Assembly (NCBI GenBank): GCA_040386295.1 | Contig: JAZKFR010000150.1 | Span: 1-19,680, forward strand | Reading direction: 5' to 3' | DNA length: 19,680 bases | Source of the DNA: JAZKFR01 sp040386295 | Lineage (GTDB): Bacteria; Pseudomonadota; Gammaproteobacteria; Burkholderiales; Rhodocyclaceae | Shown here: piece after piece, positions 6,941 to 13,035 of the stretch | Position numbering within the stretch: the stretch's first letter is position 1 | How the letters are laid out: each line of letters begins with the position of its first letter | Notes under the pieces: generated by a model | Seen by the model: the letters and a program-made list of their open reading frames with translations, nothing else | Told to the model about the DNA's origin: nothing | Database searches by the model: none | Made by a program: the position numbers and the translations under genes

Positions 6941-8092
6941 ATGCAAGCTTTAGACCATTTTCTTCCCTTCACCCGCCCGAGCATAGACGAAGACACCATC
7001 GCCGAAGTCGCTGCAGTAATGCGTTCTGGCTGGCTGACAAGCGGACCGAAAACCCTAGCTTTTGAGGCTGCGCTCTCCGCTTTATTCGGTGGGCGCACGG
7101 TGCGCGTCTTCAATTCTGGCACCCTGACCTTGGAAGTCGCGCTACAGCTCGCAGGCGTTAAAGCCGGCGACGAAGTGATCACCACTCCGCTCTCCTGGGT
7201 GGCAACGGCAAACGTGATATTGCACCTCGGCGCACGCCCTGTTTTTGTTGACGTAGACCCGAGCACACGCAACCTCGACCTCAACCTACTCGAAGCCGCC
7301 ATCAGCGACAAAACCCGCGCCATCATCCAGGTAGACCTGGCCGGCCTGCCGGTTGACCGTGACCGCCTCTACCAAATCGCCCGACGCCACGGCTTACGCG
7401 TCGTCGAAGACGCAGCACAAGCACTCGGCAGCAGCTGGAATGGCCGCAGCATCGGCAGCGAAGGCGACTTCGTTTCCTTCAGCTTTCACGCCAACAAGAA
7501 TCTGACCACCGGCGAAGGCGGCGCCCTGGTCTTGCCCGACGACATCGCTCCGGCAGCCTGCGAGGCACTGCGCTTACAAGGCGTACAGCGCTTGGACGGG
7601 GGCGAAATGGAGGTCGAAGTCGCCGGCCATAAAGGCAATCTCACCGATTTAGCCGCGACCATAGGCCTAGGCCAACTCAAACAACTCGCGCAGTTCACCG
7701 CGAGACGACGCGCCTTAGCCAAACGCTACTTTGCGCAGCTAGCGCCTGCCGGGGTGCCGCTCATTGAGGGGCTAGGCTTACCACTACCCGACTTTGTTCA
7801 GTCGAACTGGCACATGTTCCAGGTGCTGCTCCCCCTGCAACGCATGACGCAATCGCGTGCGCAACTGATGGCGCAACTGCGCGAACGCAATATCGGCAGC
7901 GGCGTACATTACCCAGCGATGCACCTGTTCTCGCTGTACCGCCAGCTAGGCTATCAAGCTGGCGACTTTCCGCAAGCCGAAAAAATTGGCCGCAGCACGC
8001 TGACGCTCCCCCTGTTTCCGAGCATGAATGAAGCCCAGGTCGACGCGGTTTGCGCTAACATGGCCGACCTTTTGAGCAGCAACGCAGGATGA
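6941..8092 (+). CDS. arnB: UDP-4-amino-4-deoxy-L-arabinose aminotransferase (ArnB)
   Basis: Converts the 4-keto-pentose nucleotide to UDP-4-amino-4-deoxy-L-arabinose using PLP and glutamate. The 383-residue protein belongs to the DegT/DnrJ/EryC1 fold. It opens with FLPFTRPSIDE and SGWLTSGPK, carries EDAAQALGS (156-164), and has the PLP-lysine K186 in SFHANKNLTTGEGG, then GHKGNLTDLAATIGLGQL and GSGVHYPAMH. Two adjacent ATGs occur (6938 and 6941). A GAGG-like ribosome binding site at 6932-6935 is better spaced for 6941. The upstream stop codon is only a few bases away, so translation is probably coupled to the flippase gene. Length and motifs agree with ArnB; a generic sugar aminotransferase is less likely given the surrounding arn genes. 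Confidence 0.93.
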   Translation: MQALDHFLPFTRPSIDEDTIAEVAAVMRSGWLTSGPKTLAFEAALSALFGGRTVRVFNSGTLTLEVALQLAGVKAGDEVITTPLSWVATANVILHLGARPVFVDVDPSTRNLDLNLLEAAISDKTRAIIQVDLAGLPVDRDRLYQIARRHGLRVVEDAAQALGSSWNGRSIGSEGDFVSFSFHANKNLTTGEGGALVLPDDIAPAACEALRLQGVQRLDGGEMEVEVAGHKGNLTDLAATIGLGQLKQLAQFTARRRALAKRYFAQLAPAGVPLIEGLGLPLPDFVQSNWHMFQVLLPLQRMTQSRAQLMAQLRERNIGSGVHYPAMHLFSLYRQLGYQAGDFPQAEKIGRSTLTLPLFPSMNEAQVDAVCANMADLLSSNAG

Positions 8093-9162
8093 GCATGAAT
8101 CACCACGTGAATTACCCCGCAAACCACCCCGCAGCAACGCAAGCGCCTGAAATCTCCATCATCATCCCGATCTACAACGAAGAAGATGGCTTGGCCAGCC
8201 TGTTTGACCGCCTCTACCCCGCGCTCGATACGCTCGCCCCCGACGGCAGCTACGAAGTAGTCTTCATCAACGACGGCAGCCATGACCGTTCGGCTGCTTT
8301 ATTGCGCGCCCAGTTTCAACAAAGACCTGAAGTCACCCGCGTCATTCTGCTCGCCGCCAACGTCGGACAACACATGGCGATCATGGCCGGCTTTGAGCAT
8401 TGCCGTGGCGAGATCGTGCTGACCATAGACGCCGACTTACAAAACCCCCCGGAAGAAATCGCCCGTCTAGTCGAAAAAATGCGCGCAGGCTATGACTACG
8501 TCGGCAGCATTCGGCGTAATCGACAAGACTCGTCATTCCGGCGCTACGCCTCACGCGCGATGAACCGTCTGCGCGAACGCATCACCCGAATCAAAATGAC
8601 CGACCAAGGCTGCATGTTGCGCGCCTATCGACGCAGCATCATCGACGCAGTCAACAGCTGTCGTGAGGTATCCACCTTCATTCCCGCGCTCGCTTATAGC
8701 TTCGCGCAGAACCCCACCGAGATCGAAGTCGCACACGCAGAACGCCACGCTGGCGATTCCAAGTACTCGCTATACAGCTTGATCCGACTCAATTTTGATT
8801 TGCTGACCGGTTTTTCCTTAGTGCCGCTGCAGTGGTTCTCGATGCTTGGCATCGTTGTATCAATCTGCTCAGCCCTATTTGTCGGTCTGCTCGCGGCGCG
8901 CCGCCTGCTCGTTGGGCCGGAGGCTGAGGGACTATTCACCCTCTTTGGCATTCTCTTTTTGCTGATCGGCGTCTTACTCTTCGGCCTTGGGCTGATCGGC
9001 GAATACGTTGGCCGCATCTACTTACAAGTTCGCCACCGCCCACGTTACTTGATCGAAGCCCTGCTTGAGCAAAAGCCGCCGCACAAAATGCACGCTGCGC
9101 ACGATGCACAAACTGCGCACAGTGCACACACACCCGCCGCCAGCAAACACGAAACACCATGA
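8089..9162 (+). CDS. arnC: Undecaprenyl-phosphate Ara4FN transferase (ArnC)
   Basis: A family-2 glycosyltransferase that loads formylated aminoarabinose onto undecaprenyl phosphate at the cytoplasmic face. The 357-residue protein has the GT2 start SIIIPIYNEEDGL (23-35), the FINDGSHD motif (59-66), the metal-binding DADLQNPPEE segment (114-123) and TDQGCMLRAYRRSI (171-184). Two C-terminal membrane helices follow, at about 249-274 and 282-312. After the helices the tail (about 329-357) is unusual: it is rich in His and Ala with a three-residue period, and its DNA (9096-9131) is a 9-bp repeat, so it is probably dispensable. ATG 8089 overlaps the arnB stop (ATGA). A second ATG at 8095 is possible. 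The stop in turn overlaps the next start. Confidence 0.93.
   Translation: MSMNHHVNYPANHPAATQAPEISIIIPIYNEEDGLASLFDRLYPALDTLAPDGSYEVVFINDGSHDRSAALLRAQFQQRPEVTRVILLAANVGQHMAIMAGFEHCRGEIVLTIDADLQNPPEEIARLVEKMRAGYDYVGSIRRNRQDSSFRRYASRAMNRLRERITRIKMTDQGCMLRAYRRSIIDAVNSCREVSTFIPALAYSFAQNPTEIEVAHAERHAGDSKYSLYSLIRLNFDLLTGFSLVPLQWFSMLGIVVSICSALFVGLLAARRLLVGPEAEGLFTLFGILFLLIGVLLFGLGLIGEYVGRIYLQVRHRPRYLIEALLEQKPPHKMHAAHDAQTAHSAHTPAASKHETP
9096..9131. repeat. Four 9-bp units inside the arnC 3' end
   Basis: The units are TGCGCACGA, TGCACAAAC, TGCGCACAG and TGCACACAC. They encode a His/Ala-rich tail past the last membrane helix. The composition, rich in TGCGCA and TGCACA, resembles the intergenic array at 1400-1435. 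Confidence 0.55.
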
Positions 9163-10103
9163 CCCGCGCCGTCGTTTTTGCCTACCACCAAGTCGGCGTA
9201 CGCTGCCTGGCGACGCTGCTCGCACACGGCATAGAAGTAGCGCTGGTCGTCACGCATGAAGATCAAGCTGGCGAAAACATCTGGTTCGACAGCGTGGCCG
9301 ACTTAGCAGCACGCTACGCCATCCCCAGCATCACCCCAGACGATCCGAACAGCGCAGAGCTCAGCGCGCAAATTGCCGCACTACAGCCTGATTTTCTGTT
9401 CTCGTTTTACTACCGAAAAATGCTCAAACCCGAGTTGCTAACGCTGGCTAAAAAAGGCGCTTACAACCTACACGGCTCATTACTCCCCAAATACCGTGGC
9501 CGCGTGCCGATCAACTGGGCTCTGGTGCACGGCGAAACAATTACCGGCGCCACCCTGCACGCCATGCTGAGCAAGCCAGACGCAGGCCCTATCGTGAGTA
9601 GCAGCAGCGTCCCGATCCTGCCCGACGACACCGCTTTTGAAGTGTTTAACAAGCTCACTGTTGCGGCTGAGATCGCCCTCGATTCAGCGCTCCCCGACCT
9701 GCTCGCAGGGCGCGCTGAACACCATGCACAAGACCTGACACAAGGCAGTTATTTTGGCGGACGCACGCCAGAAGACGGGCGCATCGACTGGGCCCAAAGC
9801 GGCGCCCAAATTCACAACCTGATCCGCGCTGTTGCACCGCCCTACCCTGGCGCTTTTTTTGAGCTATCAGGAACACGCTTTGTCGTGCTGCGCAGCCTGC
9901 GCCAAACACAGCGAGTGCCACGCAGCAAAGAAGCGGGAATTTACTGCGCACCCAATGCACAGGGTGTCGCGGCTTACTACGTTGACTGTGCCGATCAAAG
10001 CGTACTGCAACTGCTTGGCCTAGCAGAACAAGGTCGAACAATTGCAGTGACAGAATTCATCACCCGCTTCGGCACACATAAAATCCCGCTCAAGCTCGCC
10101 TAA
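9159..10103 (+). CDS. UDP-Ara4N formyltransferase (free-standing ArnA N-terminal half)
   Basis: Adds a formyl group from 10-formyltetrahydrofolate to UDP-aminoarabinose. The 314-residue protein corresponds to the N-terminal domain of E. coli ArnA, which is fused there to a dehydrogenase. The catalytic triad of the formyltransferase family is present: N103 and H105 in YNLHGSLLPKYRGR, and D141 in KPDAGPIV. The C-terminal part has the RIDWAQSGAQIHNLIRAV and PPYPGAF segments seen in the OB-like domain of Fmt/ArnA. ATG 9159 overlaps the arnC stop (ATGA). The partner dehydrogenase is encoded 47 bp downstream as a separate gene. Methionyl-tRNA formyltransferase is excluded by the context and by closer similarity to ArnA. 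No single gene symbol is standard for the split half. Confidence 0.9.
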   Translation: MTRAVVFAYHQVGVRCLATLLAHGIEVALVVTHEDQAGENIWFDSVADLAARYAIPSITPDDPNSAELSAQIAALQPDFLFSFYYRKMLKPELLTLAKKGAYNLHGSLLPKYRGRVPINWALVHGETITGATLHAMLSKPDAGPIVSSSSVPILPDDTAFEVFNKLTVAAEIALDSALPDLLAGRAEHHAQDLTQGSYFGGRTPEDGRIDWAQSGAQIHNLIRAVAPPYPGAFFELSGTRFVVLRSLRQTQRVPRSKEAGIYCAPNAQGVAAYYVDCADQSVLQLLGLAEQGRTIAVTEFITRFGTHKIPLKLA

Positions 10104-10150
10104 TTTCTCACCGCCCTCTTTTACCCTCTTTCGAACAGCACGGAACTACC

Positions 10151-11194
10151 ATGAAAAAAATCCTCATTCTCGGCGTCAACGGCTTCATCGGCCACCATCT
10201 CTCGCAGCGCATCATCGACACCACCGACTGGTCAGTTTATGGCATGGACATGAATAGCGAACGCGTCAGCGACTTGATGGACGAACCGCGCTTTCATTTC
10301 TTTGAGGGCGACATCACGATCAACAAAGAGTGGATCGAATACCACGTGCGTAAATGCGACATCATTCTGCCGCTGGTCGCCATCGCCACCCCAGCCACCT
10401 ATGTCAAAGAGCCGCTGCGTGTTTTTGAGCTCGATTTTGAAGCCAACTTACCGATCATCAGACAAGCGCTCAAATACAAAAAACGCGTGATTTTCCCCTC
10501 GACCTCAGAAGTGTATGGCATGTGCAAAGACGCCGAGTTCGACCCAGAAAACTCGGATTTAATCCTCGGCCCGATCAACAAACCACGCTGGATTTACAGC
10601 TGCGCCAAACAAATGATGGATCGCGTGATCCACGCCTACGGTCAACAAGAAGGGCTGGACTACACCCTATTTCGCCCGTTCAACTGGATCGGCCCAGGGC
10701 TAGATTCGATTCACACGCCGAAAGAAGGCTCTTCGCGCGTAATCACCCAATTCCTCGGCCACATCGTGCGCGGCGAACCGATCAAGCTGGTCGACGGCGG
10801 CGCACAAAAACGGGCGTTCACCTACGTCTCAGACGGTATCGACGCGCTGATGAAAATCATCGAAAACAAGAACGATATTGCCCGTCACAAAATCTACAAC
10901 ATCGGCAATCCAGACAACAATTTCTCAGTGCGCGACCTAGCCAACATGATGTTGGCGCTGGCGCACCAATACCCGGAATACCTACCCACAGCGCAGCAGG
11001 TAAAACTGCTAGAAACCAGCTCCGGCGAATACTACGGTGCGGGCTATCAAGACACGCAACACCGCGTACCCAAAATCACTAACACCATGCAAGATCTCGC
11101 TTGGGCGCCTCGGGTCAACATGGAAACCGCGCTGAAGAACATCTTTGACGCCTATCGCGGCGACGTGAGCGCAGCACGCCAACTGATGGATTAA
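10151..11194 (+). CDS. UDP-glucuronate dehydrogenase/decarboxylase (free-standing ArnA C-terminal half)
   Basis: Oxidises UDP-glucuronate with NAD+ and decarboxylates it to the UDP-4-keto-pentose that ArnB transaminates. The 347-residue protein is an extended short-chain dehydrogenase matching the C-terminal domain of E. coli ArnA almost throughout. It has the nucleotide-binding G8-V-N-G11-F-I-G14, S119-E120 in FPSTSEVYGMC (the ArnA decarboxylation pair), Y149 and K153 of the YxxxK motif, and R221 in DGGAQKRAFTY, aligned with the catalytic arginine of ArnA. A weak GGAA-type ribosome binding site precedes ATG 10151, and the upstream stop is 47 bp away. Because all decarboxylase residues are present, it should be a full ArnA-type enzyme and not a plain epimerase. 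Confidence 0.92.
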   Translation: MKKILILGVNGFIGHHLSQRIIDTTDWSVYGMDMNSERVSDLMDEPRFHFFEGDITINKEWIEYHVRKCDIILPLVAIATPATYVKEPLRVFELDFEANLPIIRQALKYKKRVIFPSTSEVYGMCKDAEFDPENSDLILGPINKPRWIYSCAKQMMDRVIHAYGQQEGLDYTLFRPFNWIGPGLDSIHTPKEGSSRVITQFLGHIVRGEPIKLVDGGAQKRAFTYVSDGIDALMKIIENKNDIARHKIYNIGNPDNNFSVRDLANMMLALAHQYPEYLPTAQQVKLLETSSGEYYGAGYQDTQHRVPKITNTMQDLAWAPRVNMETALKNIFDAYRGDVSAARQLMD

Positions 11195-11214
11195 GCGGAA
11201 ACGACAACATCAAG

Positions 11215-11257
11215 CTCGCTTGCCCTCACCACAGCTCTTTAGCTGAGAGCAAGCGAG
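11215..11257. terminator. Nested hairpin downstream of the ArnA dehydrogenase gene
   Basis: The outer stem CTCGCTTGC (11215-11223) pairs perfectly with GCAAGCGAG (11249-11257). Inside, CAGCT (11232-11236) and AGCTG (11241-11245) form a second stem with a 4-nt loop. No T run follows on either strand, so it is not a textbook terminator. It may end the relic frame on the minus strand or stabilise the arn mRNA 3' end. Confidence 0.4.
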
Positions 11258-11284
11258 TGCTCATGCCGCGTGCCAGCGCAAGGT

Positions 11285-11386
11285 TCAACGCACCAGCCCG
11301 TCAGCTGAGCTAAGAACTAACAAGCCCGCAATCGACACGCCGACCGCCAGAAAAAGCACGGAATGCAAGCCCTGTGCTAATCCCTT
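11285..11386 (-). pseudogene. Possible 3' remnant of a membrane transporter gene
   Basis: On the minus strand an open frame ending in TGA (11287-11285) encodes a stretch with a hydrophobic helix (SVLFLAVGVSIAGLLVL) flanked by AQGLH before it and SSADGLVR at the end. This resembles the last membrane helix and short tail of a major facilitator transporter. No start codon or upstream domain is present; further upstream the frame would enter the arnD region on the opposite strand. It is best read as the tail of a lost convergent gene, with the hairpin at 11215-11257 as its former terminator. The stretch is short and chance hydrophobicity cannot be excluded. Confidence 0.35.
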
Positions 11387-11424
11387 AGACCTGTACTTCT
11401 CTGCACATTTACCCAAAAAACCCC

Positions 11425-12366
11425 ATGCACACGCCACAAACACCGCACCAACTCGCGCTCAAAATAGACGTAGACACCTATCGCGGCACGCTGCACGGCG
11501 TCCCCGTATTACTCGATCTGCTGCAAAAATATCAGGCACAAGCGACCTTCCTCTTCTCGCTTGGCCCCGATCACACCGGGCGCGCGATCAAACGCGTTTT
11601 CCGCCCAGGCTTCTTAAAAAAGGTGCAGCGCACCTCCGTGCTCGAACATTACGGTCTACGCACCCTGCTCTATGGCACCCTGCTGCCTGGGCCCGACATC
11701 GGTAAACGCTGCGCCGAACAGCTACGCCAAGTGCGCGATAAAGGTTTTGAGGTCGGCATTCATTGCTGGGATCACGTAGCCTGGCAAGACCAGGTTGCCC
11801 GTGCCGAGCCAAGCTGGGTCGAACAACAGATGCATCAAGCCTGCCAGCGTTTTCAAGAGATTTTTGGCGAGGCGGCCAAAGCGCATGGCGCAGCCGGTTG
11901 GCAAATGAGCCGTCACGCCTTACGACTGACGCAGCGCCTCGGTTTCAGCTACAGCTCAGACGCTCGCGGCACGCACCCCTTCATTCCGGTGATCGACGGC
12001 GAAATCATCGCCTGCCCACAAATTCCGAGCACGCTACCCACCCTCGACGAACTGATCGGCGTTAACGGCATTGACGCCAATACGGTAGCGCAGCATCTGC
12101 TGCAAAGCACACAAACTGAGCCAAACAGCCCGGCGCAAAAGCACGTTTTCACGCTGCACGCAGAACTCGAAGGCATGAAACTGGCGGGCGTGCTCGAACA
12201 ATTATTGGTCGGTTGGCAAGCGCAAGGCTACCAGTTGGTCGCGCTGCGTGATCTACGCAGCACATTAGAACTAGACACGCTGCCTAGACATGAAGTAGTA
12301 CAAGCGGAAATAAGCGGACGCTCAGGGACATTATTAGTGCAGGGCGCTGAGTTTCTAATGCCCTAA
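11425..12366 (+). CDS. arnD: Undecaprenyl-phosphate Ara4FN deformylase (ArnD)
   Basis: Removes the formyl group from the lipid-linked sugar so that it can be flipped and transferred. The 313-residue protein belongs to the polysaccharide deacetylase (NodB homology) family. It has LKIDVDTYRGTLHGVPVLL (12-30) with the metal-binding Asp pair D15/D17, FLFSLGPDHTGR (42-53), a histidine metal motif at H113 and H117 in VGIHCWDHVAW, and a late FTLHAELEG segment. These match E. coli ArnD closely. It is separated from the upstream arn gene by 230 bp, unlike the tightly packed genes before it. It could have its own weak promoter (for example near GTGCTAAT at 11371-11378) or rely on read-through. ATG 11425 has no strong ribosome binding site. 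Confidence 0.92.
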   Translation: MHTPQTPHQLALKIDVDTYRGTLHGVPVLLDLLQKYQAQATFLFSLGPDHTGRAIKRVFRPGFLKKVQRTSVLEHYGLRTLLYGTLLPGPDIGKRCAEQLRQVRDKGFEVGIHCWDHVAWQDQVARAEPSWVEQQMHQACQRFQEIFGEAAKAHGAAGWQMSRHALRLTQRLGFSYSSDARGTHPFIPVIDGEIIACPQIPSTLPTLDELIGVNGIDANTVAQHLLQSTQTEPNSPAQKHVFTLHAELEGMKLAGVLEQLLVGWQAQGYQLVALRDLRSTLELDTLPRHEVVQAEISGRSGTLLVQGAEFLMP

Positions 12367-12378
12367 TAAAGCGCACGG

Positions 12379-12398
12379 CTCGCTCGGCTTTGAGCGAG
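12379..12398. terminator. Hairpin after arnD
   Basis: CTCGCTC (12379-12385) and GAGCGAG (12392-12398) form a perfect 7-bp stem with a 6-nt loop, 12 bp past the arnD stop. No T run follows on the plus strand, so termination would be weak or factor-assisted. Confidence 0.45.
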
Positions 12399-12446
12399 AA
12401 ACACCCTGGTCGCAAACACAAACAAAGCACCGAACTTAAACGAAAC

Positions 12447-12500
12447 CATGCCCACCTGAATCAGCTTGCTGCAGCACAGGCAAGCGATACGGTGGGCATG
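12447..12500. terminator. Long inverted repeat between convergent arnD and dksA
   Basis: CATGCCCACC (12447-12456) and GGTGGGCATG (12491-12500) form a perfect 10-bp stem. Within the 34-nt loop GCTTG (12464-12468) pairs with CAAGC (12481-12485). The element is 16 bp past the dksA stop and lies between converging genes, so a bidirectional termination or mRNA-end role is likely. T-rich sequence after it on the minus strand (GGTTTCGTTTAAG) is only moderate. Confidence 0.5.
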
Positions 12501-12516
12501 CTGTGGATCTTAAACC

Positions 12517-12942
12517 CTAGCGAGCCACCTGCTTCTCACGCACTTCTTCAAGTGTTTTGCAATCAATGCACAGGGTTGCGGTAGGCCGCGCTTCCAGGCG
12601 CTTGAGGCCAATTTCCACACCACAGCCATTACAAAAACCGTAATCACCCGCCTCGATACGGTTCAAGGTCTCATCGATTTTCTTGATCAGCTTACGCTCG
12701 CGATCACGATTGCGTAGCTCCAAAGTAATGTCTGTTTCTTGGCTCGCCCGGTCATTGGGATCGGCAAAGACCGTCGCTTCATCCTGCATGGTATGCACGG
12801 TGCGCTCTATGTCTTGAATCAGCTCCTGTTTCAAGGCATCCAAAATCAGCTGAAAGTGTGCCAACTGCTTCGGATTCATGTACTCCTCATTTTTTTTGGG
12901 AACATAAGGAGCAATGTGTTTATGTTGTCGTTCTTCAGCCAT
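12517..12942 (-). CDS. dksA: RNA polymerase-binding transcription factor DksA
   Basis: Binds the secondary channel of RNA polymerase and, with ppGpp, represses rRNA promoters and activates amino-acid promoters in the stringent response. The 141-residue protein aligns with E. coli DksA (151 aa). It has the YMNPKQLAHF start of the coiled coil, the tip motif DPNDRASQE with D61 and D64 (the acidic tip residues essential in E. coli), LELRNRDRERKLIKKI, and a four-cysteine zinc finger C104-x2-C107 and C125-x2-C128. The N-terminus is short, without the Ala/Lys/Pro-rich leader seen in some betaproteobacterial DksA proteins. ATG 12942 lacks a strong ribosome binding site. The upstream region is a C-free strand, and the gene end converges with arnD. 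Confidence 0.95.
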   Translation of the reverse strand: MAEERQHKHIAPYVPKKNEEYMNPKQLAHFQLILDALKQELIQDIERTVHTMQDEATVFADPNDRASQETDITLELRNRDRERKLIKKIDETLNRIEAGDYGFCNGCGVEIGLKRLEARPTATLCIDCKTLEEVREKQVAR

Positions 12943-12965
12943 ATGCGGAAACCGTCCGTTGGTTC

Positions 12966-13035
12966 GTGGAAAGAGAGGAAAGGGAAGGAAAATTAGGGAT
13001 TAGGGATAAAAATTAGAAAAGGGGGGATTAAATAT
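12966..13035. other. C-free, purine-rich strand upstream of dksA
   Basis: The plus strand carries no C for 70 bases. It includes an uninterrupted 25-base purine run (12968-12992), two tandem ATTAGGG units (12992-13005) and a G6 run (13021-13026). The dksA mRNA would therefore have a G-free, pyrimidine- and A-rich leader that cannot fold by G-C pairing. As DNA the tract could favour triplex or G-rich structures. Confidence 0.6.

Noticed and set aside
9022..9266. Cys-rich minus-strand open frames opposite the arnC-formyltransferase junction
   Set aside because: They are reverse readings of the TGCGCA/TGCACA repeat; both real genes on the plus strand are conserved and overlap by 4 bp.
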